A stretch of 64,000 nucleotides of DNA from UBA721 sp002705165 (GCA_045565995.1 JBJLEF010000004.1:539538-603537); one strand, 5' to 3'. Numbered from the stretch's first letter, positions 8,552-16,912 are shown. The notes: a model not told the origin generated them from the letters alone. Made by a program: numbers and translations.

Positions 8552-9207
8552 TAATTCCCCTTAGGTATTGTGTAGAGTTTGAACAAACTATTTAATGGCT
8601 TGCTCCTGCCGTTCCAGGCCTGACTACTAAGAAATTGCCATGCTGCCGACATCTTGTCTGCTCTCACGAAAGGACGAAGCCATGTTTCTACGGTTGCATC
8701 ACGATAGCTTCGGCCACCGGCTTCTTGCACCCAAGCTTCATAGTCGCCGATCCAGCACAACAAACTGGACCAGAGCTCACGAGCACGCTGCCATTGTGGC
8801 CTCCCTTTTGGTCTCGTAAATGCCGGTAGTTCTTCGGGCCAATGAATTCCTTCAGCCAGTGATTCAATCGGAGCCCATCCCGGACGGAAGTCGAAACGGT
8901 TCACATAAAGACCTCCAAGATTTCGTCGTCCGAAAAACATCCCAAATCCCCACAAGGATACATGTAACTCGTCCCGATCCAATCGGTAACAAGTTGACTG
9001 TGGATCGATCGCACAGTCACGATGACGCTCAAAACCATACGCCATCAACAGATTACCTTCGGGGCGTTCCACATCTCTCCCCCAACACCAGAGTTGCTGC
9101 TCCATTAACCGCCCTCCGAATCGCAAAACCTGTTGGGGCATACACCACCCCTGTCCAGCGCGGGTCGATTTACGGCTAGGACCATTTTCCCTGGCAGAGT
9201 TAATCAC
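8551..9207 (-). CDS. unknown protein with WCWGRD motif, paralogue of next gene (operon gene 5)
   Basis: I place the start at GTG 9207, one base after the upstream stop, with AGGGG before it; ATG 9141 (also preceded by AGGGG) is a good alternative. Diagnostic motifs are WCWGRDVERPEGNLL, FGMFFGRRNLGGLYVNRF and LLCWIGDYEAWV. The same motifs, in the same order, occur in the gene immediately upstream, so the two arose by duplication. No membrane segment or signal. I do not know the function; its position between COG0523 GTPases implies a metal-homeostasis role. Residues conserved between the two (Trp, Cys, Arg, Glu) could form a binding site. Confidence 0.75.
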   Translation of the reverse strand: MINSARENGPSRKSTRAGQGWCMPQQVLRFGGRLMEQQLWCWGRDVERPEGNLLMAYGFERHRDCAIDPQSTCYRLDRDELHVSLWGFGMFFGRRNLGGLYVNRFDFRPGWAPIESLAEGIHWPEELPAFTRPKGRPQWQRARELWSSLLCWIGDYEAWVQEAGGRSYRDATVETWLRPFVRADKMSAAWQFLSSQAWNGRSKPLNSLFKLYTIPKGN

Positions 9208-9208
9208 G

Positions 9209-9835
9209 TTACTGGCCCCTGTCCGTGTCACCGTCCGGGAGAACGGATCGAAAATCCGCAGCCATTGCAATACCAAGCGAACGCCACTCCCGAGGCATAT
9301 CCTCCGCCAAGATAATCGGTCGCTCACCATTGTCCCACTGAACCAATGTTGACCGGCGATATTCAACCCCTAAATTCTCTGCAATATTGACTTCATAACT
9401 TCTTATCCAATCAATCAGATCTAACGTCAGTGCAGCGCAACTTGCTCGTTGCCGTTGCGTAGGTGGATTCATGTCTGGCAGATCGGCATACAACCAGGGC
9501 TGAGCGTCCAATCTTGCGACCTTCGTATACTGCGGACGAAATTCATAACGAGGCAGAAAAACACCACCCAGTCGACGGTCCCCGTAAAAAACACCAAAGC
9601 CACGGAGCACGACAACCCTATCACCGGGCAATTTCAGTGAATAAACACTGGAACATTCATCATGACCTTCGGGCGGTTCAATTCGGAGGAAACCGATCTC
9701 TTGTAAGAAGTTCCCCTCGGGCCGAAGAATATCTCGTCCCCAGCACCAGATCTCCTGGCTCAATAGAAGAATCGCGCGATCAATGAGGTCACGGTCCGAA
9801 ATCAGCAAATGGTTTCCTAGAAGTCGCGCGAGCAT
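9209..9835 (-). CDS. unknown protein with WCWGRD motif, paralogue (operon gene 4)
   Basis: 208 residues from ATG 9835, one base after the previous stop. Shares with the downstream gene WCWGRDILRPEGNFL, the block FGVFYGDRRLGGVFLPRYEF, LIDWIRSYE and a following GVEYRRSTLVQW. Probably cytoplasmic, mixed alpha/beta. Function unknown. Having two diverged copies side by side suggests either a heterodimer or specialised versions of one activity, in an operon that otherwise encodes metal-handling GTPases and a flavoprotein. Confidence 0.78.
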   Translation of the reverse strand: MLARLLGNHLLISDRDLIDRAILLLSQEIWCWGRDILRPEGNFLQEIGFLRIEPPEGHDECSSVYSLKLPGDRVVVLRGFGVFYGDRRLGGVFLPRYEFRPQYTKVARLDAQPWLYADLPDMNPPTQRQRASCAALTLDLIDWIRSYEVNIAENLGVEYRRSTLVQWDNGERPIILAEDMPREWRSLGIAMAADFRSVLPDGDTDRGQ

Positions 9836-9836
9836 T

Positions 9837-10115
9837 TTAATGATTCTTAGGCGTCAAGGCAGATGCAATATTTGCCAGCAGCCAAGAAGAAGCAGCACAC
9901 AACTGCAACCAATCACCACTGGAACTGATCCCGTAAGCCAGCACACTGCCTATCCAGCAAAGGCTCGCCAGTGTTTGTCCTAGCCACTCAAAACAAAGCA
10001 TCTTTTCGAGCGATTTATTTGGCATATCACACGGTGCGTGCTTCACTGTTTCCGCACCAGACGTTGGCTTATGGGCAGCTGCAACGGGTTCCCGCTCATC
10101 AGCCACATTCAACAT
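9837..10115 (-). CDS. small membrane protein (operon gene 3)
   Basis: 92 residues from ATG 10115, which overlaps the flavoprotein stop by seven bases (ATGTTGA) and has GGTGAGGA upstream; the GTG at 10124 is less well placed. A polar N-terminus (~40 residues, with one His and Cys36-type residues) is followed by two hydrophobic segments, FEWLGQTLASLCWIGSVLAY and a second one ending LLANIASAL. It is probably an inner-membrane hairpin protein. No family recognised. Its conserved place in a tight operon argues that it is real. Confidence 0.65.
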   Translation of the reverse strand: MLNVADEREPVAAAHKPTSGAETVKHAPCDMPNKSLEKMLCFEWLGQTLASLCWIGSVLAYGISSSGDWLQLCAASSWLLANIASALTPKNH

Positions 10116-11239
10116 GTCGCACACTCCTCACCACAGCAGGAGAGATCATCCAAATACATCCCCCAAATTCGATATTTCTCTAATTCCTCCGCCGGCATTC
10201 CCAGCGAGGTGGCTATCGCTTTGGCAACGACGGCAAAACGTTGACGAAACTTATAGATAAAACAAAAAACCTGATTATCGTGACGAACCGTTGGCCCGCA
10301 GAGAAACATACCGGGGACGATGGTCGATTCATCGTCCTCGCTTAACAGAGGGAAGCCATCATCACGTTTTGCAAATAAATCCGCGACCAACTGGTGACTT
10401 CCAGCAAACCCGCCAGCCATCAACGGCGGTACAGGAGATTGAAATTTCTGTCCGTCATGGGTCGTAACTTCATACAGTTCGTCCAATTGCGTTACGGATT
10501 GAATCGAAGTCTCCGGGTATAACTCCACATTCTCCTTAAACCACTGTTTCCGCATTCTTTCCGCCGAATAGGTAGACAACGCAATACTCGGATCGGAACT
10601 CTCTTCCTTCCAAGGACATCCCTTGTCAAATAACCGTACCTGTTTGCCGCGTTCCGCCAGATGGTATGCTGCGTCGACGCCACTTTCATAGCCACCGACA
10701 ATAAGGAAATCGTCGCCGTCAAGCTTTTTATAACTGGGAATGGTTGCCGTATGGCGACAGAGTTCTATCCCATCAAATCCTTTCAAACGCGGATACTGAA
10801 ACTCACCAGCGGCCCAAATGACGTGTTTGGCTCGTAGTGTATTCTCCGCAGTATCTACAACAAATTCGTCGCCAATTTTCGAGACTCTCTTGACGTCCGT
10901 ATTCTCTTGCAGGGGCAACTCGAAATAACTAGCAACACCCTGCAGGTGTAATGCAAATTCCGGACCCGTGGGATGTTCAACCTCTAAACTATAGGCCGGC
11001 GAAACCCCTATGGCAATTGAGTTCAAATCCAGCATACCAACAGAATTAGTTGGAAAAGATGGGGTTATAAATCTTGTTTCCGCGGGCCAAAGTGCAAAGG
11101 ATGATCCCACCACGTGTCGTTCTAACACAACGAAATTTTCGATACCGGCATGTCTGAGAGCAATCGCGACCCCCAAGCCAGCAGCACCACCACCCACAAC
11201 GATAACGTCATAATCTGGAGTATTTGATGATGTATTCAT
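10109..11239 (-). CDS. FAD/NAD(P)-binding oxidoreductase with Cys-rich tail (operon gene 2)
   Basis: 376 residues from ATG 11239, overlapping the preceding stop by four bases (ATGA). Motifs: FAD site VIVVGGGAAGLGVAIAL (14-30), VLERHVVGSSF, a second nucleotide-binding motif FLIVGGYESGVDAAYHL, and GMFLCGPTVRHDNQVFCF near the end. It resembles the single-domain-pair flavoproteins of the YpdA/flavin monooxygenase-like group. Unusual feature: the last residues read DLSCCGEECATC, a four-cysteine tail well suited to bind metal or form a disulfide relay. Together with the COG0523 genes it suggests flavin-driven thiol or metal chemistry. Confidence 0.82.
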   Translation of the reverse strand: MNTSSNTPDYDVIVVGGGAAGLGVAIALRHAGIENFVVLERHVVGSSFALWPAETRFITPSFPTNSVGMLDLNSIAIGVSPAYSLEVEHPTGPEFALHLQGVASYFELPLQENTDVKRVSKIGDEFVVDTAENTLRAKHVIWAAGEFQYPRLKGFDGIELCRHTATIPSYKKLDGDDFLIVGGYESGVDAAYHLAERGKQVRLFDKGCPWKEESSDPSIALSTYSAERMRKQWFKENVELYPETSIQSVTQLDELYEVTTHDGQKFQSPVPPLMAGGFAGSHQLVADLFAKRDDGFPLLSEDDESTIVPGMFLCGPTVRHDNQVFCFIYKFRQRFAVVAKAIATSLGMPAEELEKYRIWGMYLDDLSCCGEECATC

Positions 11240-12492
11240 AATGCGCTAGCCTCATTTCCATTTTCAACAGGTTGCAGGGGATCATCATACTTTTCCCAAA
11301 CGGCGGGGCCCTGAACGAACTCCTCGTCAGTTAATAAGCAATCATCCAGCATGCTCTCAATGAGAGATTGATCCAACTTTTGACCAATAAATACTAACTC
11401 TTGATGGCGATCCCCATATTCGCCGACAAAATTGGCGCGAATCTCAGCAATCTGGTCCTCCTCCTCCGGCCACTCCTCTTCAGGAGCAGCTGCCCACCAA
11501 TACCCTGCGGGATTCAAACGAATCGAACAACCCGCCTGAGACCAGTCGAAAGCACAGTCATGGCGGGATGCAAGCCACAGCAGCCCCTTACTGCGGAGAA
11601 TTCCCGCAAAGAAACCTTCATCAAGATCACCTTTAATAACAAGATCGCTTAGCCTCTTGGGATGCAAAGGGCGGTGACGACGGTAAACAAAACTTGAGAT
11701 ACCGTATTCTTCTGTCTCGGTTTGCTCTTCTCCTCGCGGATCGGTCAGCCAATCCGGCATGGTCTCCGCTTCCGCCAACTGAAAACGTTTGGTTCCCAAA
11801 ATCTCCGTCAACGGCACGCGACTCTCGGTCGAGTGCAACACCAGTGCATTTGGATTAAGCTTCCCGATAATCCGGTCCAACTGCTCAAGATCGTAGGGTG
11901 AAATGAGATCGGTTTTGTTAATGACGACCACATTGGCAAACTCGACCTGCTCCACCAACAAATCTACGATGTTACGGTCGTCCTCGTCATCTAATCCTAT
12001 CCGCCGATCGGTCAAGTCATCCCAAGAACCAAAATCCTTCATAAAGTTCCCGGCATCGACAACAGTCACCATCGTATCCAATTCCGCTATTTCCGAGAGG
12101 CTTTTACCCTCTTCATCCTCAAAAGTGAATGTCTCGGCGACAGGCATAGGTTCACTAATGCCTGTTGATTCTATCAACAGGTAGTCAAAGCGACCCTCAC
12201 CAGCCAACCTCCCCACTTCCACTAGGAGATCCTCACGCAATGTGCAGCAAATACAGCCATTGGTCATCTCGACCAATTGCTCTTCGGTTCTAGACAAATC
12301 CGCACCGCCATCGCGAACTAAAGAGGCATCGATGTTAACCTCGCTCATGTCATTGACGATTACCGCAACACGCATTTCCTCCCGGTTATTCAAAATGTGG
12401 TTTAACATCGTAGTCTTTCCAGCGCCTAGAAAACCGCTCAACACCGTCACCGGCAAGCGAGTCGATAGCGATGCCAATTCCTTTTTACCCAT
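11236..12492 (-). CDS. COG0523 GTPase, CobW/ZigA-like metallochaperone (operon gene 1)
   Basis: 418 residues from ATG 12492, six bases after GGAG; a TTG at 12498 is possible but has no spacing for that site. P-loop GFLGAGKTT (20-28), metal motif GCICC (Cys80, Cys82, Cys83), ESTGISEPMPV and INKTD are all intact. It is a diverged paralogue of the GTPase at the other end of the operon, with an additional acidic stretch (EEEWPEEEDQ) in the C-terminal domain. As first gene of the operon it follows a possible operator at 12591-12624. Confidence 0.88.
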   Translation of the reverse strand: MGKKELASLSTRLPVTVLSGFLGAGKTTMLNHILNNREEMRVAVIVNDMSEVNIDASLVRDGGADLSRTEEQLVEMTNGCICCTLREDLLVEVGRLAGEGRFDYLLIESTGISEPMPVAETFTFEDEEGKSLSEIAELDTMVTVVDAGNFMKDFGSWDDLTDRRIGLDDEDDRNIVDLLVEQVEFANVVVINKTDLISPYDLEQLDRIIGKLNPNALVLHSTESRVPLTEILGTKRFQLAEAETMPDWLTDPRGEEQTETEEYGISSFVYRRHRPLHPKRLSDLVIKGDLDEGFFAGILRSKGLLWLASRHDCAFDWSQAGCSIRLNPAGYWWAAAPEEEWPEEEDQIAEIRANFVGEYGDRHQELVFIGQKLDQSLIESMLDDCLLTDEEFVQGPAVWEKYDDPLQPVENGNEASAL

Positions 12493-12590
12493 GACCAACT
12501 CCGATAGTTAATTCTTTAAAACAAGCCATTTATTTCTAAACACCCAGGAGCTCCAGTACGCGATTGGGCTACACAGGAACCACGATACTC

Positions 12591-12624
12591 TTGCAATAAG
12601 GTTACAATTGCAATCCTTATGCAA
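12591..12624 (-). promoter_or_regulatory. candidate operator upstream of the COG0523 operon
   Basis: A near-palindrome lies about 100-130 bases before the first gene: TTGCAATAAGG (12591-12601) faces CCTTATGCAA (12615-12624), with a second TTGCAAT at 12608-12614 in between and the palindrome CAATTG at 12605-12610. AT-rich dyads of this sort are typical of Fur/Zur-family sites, but the arms do not match any consensus I can state exactly. The regulator identity (Zur) is an inference from the operon content. Confidence 0.4.
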
Positions 12625-13091
12625 CAAGGGGTGTTGGGGGGGATTTCCGAGATAAACTAATGGTTTCAGATTTGACTTTTTTCGGTGCGGTGAACCTCCC
12701 ACCCTAGAAGTTGCGGGTTGGGGCTCTCACGGCGGGGGGCAAACAATCCTTTGTATTCAAGTAACGTTAGAGCACGGTAACGCTTGAGGGGCGGGAGACG
12801 GCACGCGCCATCCAGGATGGTCTTGTTCCTAGGAGAATACCAATCATGGGCCGCCTATTCTCTCCTATCGTCGTGAACTCGTGCTGCCTAAGTTCATCCG
12901 CCTGCATGGGCGAAATACGCTACTGCAGGTTCAGGAAAAGACGCCCAACGTATCCGATGAAAGAGAGATTCCACTTTTCTTTGAAATCCAATGGGATTTC
13001 TGCATCCATTCAGTCCGGTTCAGCGAAATATCTAACAGCCTCAAGGCCCAGTTGTGACTCACCATGTCACCTACCCTTAACCTCACTAGAT
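12625..13091. other. intergenic region before the fasciclin gene
   Basis: Divergent region between the metal operon and the fasciclin gene. It holds a hairpin, TAGGAGAATA (12830-12839) with TATTCTCTCCTA (12856-12867), two bases bulged, which includes a good Shine-Dalgarno (AGGAG) followed by ATG 12846. That ATG is in frame with the fasciclin gene but would add an 82-residue Cys/Ser/Arg-rich extension before the signal peptide, so I regard it as a leader, not the start. Sequestration of AGGAG in the hairpin may matter. Confidence 0.35.
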
Positions 13092-13856
13092 ATGAAAAGA
13101 GATAAAATGAGAAGCCTTTTAACCTCCATGACAGCACTCGCCATTCTGACTATTTTCGGTATGACCAGCCATGCAAGCGAGAAAGACATAGTCGACACAG
13201 CAGTTTCAGCCAAGTCGTTTAACACGCTCGTCGCTGCGGCCAAAGCAGCGGGCCTTGTAGACACGCTTAAGAGCAAGGGCCCACTGACGGTTTTCGCTCC
13301 AACCGACGAAGCGTTTGCCAAGCTTCCTGAAGGTACAGTCCAATCGTTGCTCAAGCCAGAAAACAAAGACAAACTCGCATCAATCCTGAAATATCATGTT
13401 GTTGCCGGCAAAGTTATGGCCTCGGACGTTGTCAAATTAAAAAAAGCCGAGACCGTCGAAGGCTCCAGCGTGAAGATCAAGGTCAAAGATGGTAGCGTGA
13501 TGATCAATAAAGCGAAGGTGTTAAAGACCGATATTGATTGCTCCAACGGTGTGATCCACGTAATTAACACCGTCCTCATGCCGCCCATGAAGCAAGCCGA
13601 AGTCCGGCAGCGGTTAGAAGAGGCAGTCGCAAGTGGGGCTGCTCTTTACAACTCTGGGCACCACGAGCAATGTGCAGACATTTACGCGAACGCCATGACT
13701 CAACTCATGGACGAGACGATCAGCGGCCTTGATCGACATGACGTCCGACAGATGCAGATGATCCTTACGATTGCAGAGAATCAGCATCACGCCGGTCGTC
13801 GGGCCTGGATTCTTCGCCATGGTATTGATCGAATGTACACCTTAAGTGCTCGGTAA
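13092..13856 (+). CDS. exported fasciclin (FAS1) domain protein
   Basis: 254 residues from ATG 13092 (ATG 13107 is an alternative). Signal peptide MRSLLTSMTALAILTIFG with cleavage near HASEKD, then one FAS1 domain with both conserved boxes: H1 GPLTVFAPTDEAF and H2 SNGVIHVINTVLMPP. After it comes an ~80-residue helical tail (KQAEVRQRLEEAV ... HHEQCADIYANAM ... MILTIAENQHHAGRRAWILR), not part of FAS1. FAS1 proteins mediate adhesion or interact with sigma-factor systems in the envelope. The ECF sigma/anti-sigma pair just downstream makes a stress-linked role plausible. Confidence 0.85.
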   Translation: MKRDKMRSLLTSMTALAILTIFGMTSHASEKDIVDTAVSAKSFNTLVAAAKAAGLVDTLKSKGPLTVFAPTDEAFAKLPEGTVQSLLKPENKDKLASILKYHVVAGKVMASDVVKLKKAETVEGSSVKIKVKDGSVMINKAKVLKTDIDCSNGVIHVINTVLMPPMKQAEVRQRLEEAVASGAALYNSGHHEQCADIYANAMTQLMDETISGLDRHDVRQMQMILTIAENQHHAGRRAWILRHGIDRMYTLSAR

Positions 13857-13879
13857 ATACAATCCTCAGGGCCACACAG

Positions 13880-13938
13880 TATAATAACTCCGGAAGTCAC
13901 CCAGTCTCAACCGTTGCCAAGGCAACTGGTTGAGACTG
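13880..13938 (+). promoter_or_regulatory. sigma-factor gene promoter and 17-bp leader stem-loop
   Basis: A TATAAT box sits at 13880-13885. About 17 bases after it begins a long stem-loop: 13902-13918 pairs with 13921-13938 through 17 base pairs, with a single bulged base and a two-base loop. There is no T-run after it, so it is not a standard terminator. It lies in the predicted 5' leader of the ECF sigma gene, upstream of the start at 13981, and may serve as a repressor site or RNA regulatory structure. Confidence 0.5.
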
Positions 13939-13980
13939 GTGTTAGCAGGACGACGACAACTACAACGAGGCGGATTTATT

Positions 13981-14538
13981 TTGGAAGATGTTTTATTACC
14001 GCGCGTGGCTCGCGGAGAAGAGACTGCGGTTCGGGAGTGCCTCAGTCGTTATGGCGACCTGATCTGGTCCCTCGCTCGACGCTTATTACCAACGTCAGCT
14101 GACGCCGAAGATGCTGTACAGGATATTTTTGTGGAGATCTGGAAGAATGCCGAGCGATTTAACGAGCAAGTAGCCTCGGAAAAAACCTTTGTTGTGATGT
14201 TAGCACGCAGGCGGTTAATAGATCGACGCCGGAAACTCGGGCGTTCGCCTCAGGTACAACTGATAGACGAGACAACGCTGGACACCCCGAGCCAAGGCCA
14301 AGCAGACGTGCTGGAACTAGCTGATGAGGCTGAACAAGCAAACCGCTGTCTTGATACCCTGCAAAAGGAACAACGACGGGCGCTCGAATTGGCGGTTTAC
14401 CACGGTTTATCACATTCCCAAATATCTGATTGCGAGAACGCTCCTTTGGGAACAGTGAAGGCCTGGGTTCGTAGAGGGATGATTCAACTGCGAGATTGCA
14501 TGAACTTGTCGCATACATCGAAAGGAGGCTCCAAATGA
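13981..14538 (+). CDS. ECF-type RNA polymerase sigma factor
   Basis: About 185 residues. I choose TTG 13981, ten bases after GAGG and giving an N-terminus LEDVLLPRVARG; TTG 13930 lies inside the leader stem-loop. Region 2 motifs: AVRECLSRYGDLIWSLARRL and SADAEDAVQDIFVEIWKNA (region 2.2 DAEDAVQDIF), followed by LIDRRRKLGR. Region 4: ALELAVYHGLSHSQIS and LGTVKAWVRRGMIQLRD (helix-turn-helix). Closest in layout to SigK-type ECF factors, which pair with RskA-like anti-sigma proteins. The next gene overlaps its stop by four bases, which confirms that pairing. Confidence 0.9.
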   Translation: MEDVLLPRVARGEETAVRECLSRYGDLIWSLARRLLPTSADAEDAVQDIFVEIWKNAERFNEQVASEKTFVVMLARRRLIDRRRKLGRSPQVQLIDETTLDTPSQGQADVLELADEAEQANRCLDTLQKEQRRALELAVYHGLSHSQISDCENAPLGTVKAWVRRGMIQLRDCMNLSHTSKGGSK

Positions 14539-15335
14539 GACAATCCAATGAAGATCGACAACGATTCGAAGAGCTAAAGGGAATCCAAGCGATTGACGGG
14601 CTTTCGGAAACTGAATCAGCGGAACTGAAGCAACTGGCACGCCAACTTCCAGACGCTGACCCGGATGATTTCGAGCGAGTCGCAGCCGCCGTTGAACAAA
14701 TCTGGAGCGGTGAACCGGCGGAATCGATGCCCGATTCCGTACGCAACAAACTGGAAGAACAGGCCGCAAATTTCGTATTAGCTAACGTCGCTTCGGAAAA
14801 GGTGCATACTCCCCAGGTGCCAGAAGTATCGAAACGTAATTCAAACGCAATTCCCTGGCTGGCCGCGGCAGCGAGTTTAATGTTAGCGTTTTTTGCTTGG
14901 TACGAAACCCCGAGTCCTACGGCTAAAACTGTTGCGGAGATGCGAAATGAGCTGTTAACATCGGCGAGCGATATTATCCGGGTTGACTGGACACCTACAA
15001 ATGCCAGTGCCGTCGAAACAACACCAGGCAAGAGTGCAAATGGTGACGTGGTGTGGAGCCCAACGCTACAGAAGGGATTCATGCGTTTCCGAAGTTTAGC
15101 TGTCAACGATCCCACGAAAGAACAATATCAACTCTGGATCTTTGATAAGAACCAGAGTGAAGCAACCCCAATCGACGGTGGTGTATTCGACATTACTGAA
15201 AGTGATGCGGTTGTTCCGATAGACGCGAAATTGCGGGTCAACGATGCTTATCTCTTTGCCGTGACGATTGAGAAACCCGGCGGCGTCGTTGTGTCTTCCC
15301 GGGAGCGTCTGCCTCTACTCGCGACAGTGAATTGA
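14535..15335 (+). CDS. RskA-like anti-sigma factor (membrane)
   Basis: 266 residues from ATG 14535 with AAAGGAGG before it; the ATGA overlaps the sigma gene stop, so they are translationally coupled. The N-terminal ~100 residues are cytoplasmic, helical and acidic (sigma-binding region), followed by one membrane segment, IPWLAAAASLMLAFFAWYE, and a periplasmic domain with KEQYQLWIFDKNQ and LFAVTIEKPGGVVV, the typical end of the RskA C-terminal domain (anti-sigma-K). It should hold the sigma factor inactive until an envelope signal releases it. Confidence 0.88.
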   Translation: MRQSNEDRQRFEELKGIQAIDGLSETESAELKQLARQLPDADPDDFERVAAAVEQIWSGEPAESMPDSVRNKLEEQAANFVLANVASEKVHTPQVPEVSKRNSNAIPWLAAAASLMLAFFAWYETPSPTAKTVAEMRNELLTSASDIIRVDWTPTNASAVETTPGKSANGDVVWSPTLQKGFMRFRSLAVNDPTKEQYQLWIFDKNQSEATPIDGGVFDITESDAVVPIDAKLRVNDAYLFAVTIEKPGGVVVSSRERLPLLATVN

Positions 15336-15562
15336 ACCGCTAACTAAAAAGGAAGGGTGAACTCGCGACAGTTAGCAAAGCTTTACTATGTGCTTGCAAG
15401 GCAGCGATCGTGTCCTATTTTTTCTCCTCGAAAAGTTACTTTCTCTACCAGTAGCTGGGTTTTTGTATGAAACAAGTTTGAATTTCACGTTCAAACGGAA
15501 AGCATACGAAGATAGAATCAATGAGAGCTTCTCTTTACTCCCAGCTCTCACGGTTCACGTTT

Positions 15563-16909
15563 ATGCCTATCAATATTTTGTGCTCTTCTTGCCAGCAACC
15601 TCTTAAAGTTCCGGATGAACTGGTAGGTAAAAATTGCAGTTGTCCGTATTGCAAAACAATTTTGAAGGTACCGGGCAGTTCGGCGACTAGTTCGCCCGCA
15701 ATGTCCGACACGGATAACGCGGATACTCACCGAGGTCGCAAGTCCAATCCCCGAAAAAGCAGAGGGACATCATTACACTTTATTTCTGATGGTAGTAATG
15801 TAAGCCTCGTGAAAAGCGCTGCGATTGGTGGAACTCTAGCTGTTCTTAGCTTTCTGATTTTGTTCCCACTCCACCAAATGAACTTTCGACTCGGATCTAT
15901 TTTCTGGGCGAGTGTGGGGATCAACTTCCCCACAACCCTTCTGATGTTTTGGTCTTTTGCAATCCTCTTCCTCAAACAGAGAAAGCTGGCTAGGCAGAAG
16001 AATGCTTTCATCATGGATGTACTTCCGGAATCCGTTTCTGAAGAAATCACGCTGGAATCACTTGATGATTTTGTCAAACACATCAACAATATCCCTCGCA
16101 ATGGTCGCGAAACGATGCTTGTTAATCGTGTGATGCGGGGTATCGAGCATTTTCGTGTTAGAAAAAGCGCTGCAGAAACTGTGACGATGATGGAATCTCA
16201 GTCTGGGATTGATGTAGCGAACGTAAATAGCAGTTATGCGATTATTAAGGTCTTTATTTGGGCAATGCCGATATTAGGCTTTATCGGCACCGTCATGGGG
16301 GTCAGCACCGCGGTAAGCGGACTATCTGCAACTCTTGAAAATGCTTCCGACGTCTCGGCTGTCACTTCTTCAATGAAAAGCGTATTTGGAGGTCTCGGCA
16401 CGGCTTTCGATACAACACTTCTCGCGTTGATTATGAGCATGCTTGTCAAAATCCCGACATCAGCATTGCAAAGAACTGAAAGCTCTCTGGTGACCCTCAT
16501 TGACGAGTACTGCAACGAGAATCTACTTAGGCGGCTGAACGATGGGAAAGACGGTGGTGCCGAAAGAGGTCTGCAAGGGCAATCACTAGGGAACACTCCC
16601 AGTATCCTGAAACAGGCGTTGATCGAAAGCTTGGGTACGAATGAATTAAAGCAGTTCCAGAAACAAAGCGCCGAAAACTCTATCGCCATCGCAGAACAAA
16701 TACGTACTGCTACACAAATAAGTCTCGAGTTACAAAACAATTTGAGCACACTCACCTCTTCTGTCTCCGGCCTCACTAAGCAGGTTAGTGAGACCACAAA
16801 CGCCATCAGGGCTCAGCTAACACAGAATGCCCAGGAAATGAAGGCTGATCAAAGCAAACGTCGTAAAGGCTGGTTTTCCAGATCTAGCTCCCGACGAAAA
16901 AGGAGGTAA
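15563..16909 (+). CDS. MotA/TolQ/ExbB-like proton channel with N-terminal zinc ribbon
   Basis: 448 residues from ATG 15563. Residues 7-30 form a Cys4 zinc ribbon (CSSC ... CPYC). Hydrophobic segments at about 87-104, 113-137, 224-253 and 275-296 match the four-helix MotA/TolQ/ExbB plan; the third, IKVFIWAMPILGFIGTVMGV, has the family's conserved Pro-Ile-Leu-Gly-xx-Gly-Thr, and the fourth, GGLGTAFDTTLLALI, its ion-path Thr/Asp. A long helical tail (about 310-448) extends into the cytoplasm and ends in a very basic stretch. It begins a three-gene set with two ExbD-like partners. Confidence 0.85.
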   Translation: MPINILCSSCQQPLKVPDELVGKNCSCPYCKTILKVPGSSATSSPAMSDTDNADTHRGRKSNPRKSRGTSLHFISDGSNVSLVKSAAIGGTLAVLSFLILFPLHQMNFRLGSIFWASVGINFPTTLLMFWSFAILFLKQRKLARQKNAFIMDVLPESVSEEITLESLDDFVKHINNIPRNGRETMLVNRVMRGIEHFRVRKSAAETVTMMESQSGIDVANVNSSYAIIKVFIWAMPILGFIGTVMGVSTAVSGLSATLENASDVSAVTSSMKSVFGGLGTAFDTTLLALIMSMLVKIPTSALQRTESSLVTLIDEYCNENLLRRLNDGKDGGAERGLQGQSLGNTPSILKQALIESLGTNELKQFQKQSAENSIAIAEQIRTATQISLELQNNLSTLTSSVSGLTKQVSETTNAIRAQLTQNAQEMKADQSKRRKGWFSRSSSRRKRR

Positions 16910-16912
16910 AGC

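Noticed and set aside
12846..13091. Long N-terminal extension of the fasciclin protein from ATG 12846
   Set aside because: The extension is Cys/Ser/Arg-rich, not protein-like, and would bury the signal peptide that starts at about 13092-13107.
13930..13980. TTG 13930 as sigma-factor start
   Set aside because: It lies inside the 17-bp stem-loop and lacks a ribosome-binding site; TTG 13981 has GAGG ten bases upstream.
15317..15376. Direct repeat ACTCGCGACAGT (15317 and 15361) and GCTAACT/AGTTAGC dyad after the anti-sigma gene
   Set aside because: Only 12 bases long, a likely small local duplication; no T-run to make it a terminator.
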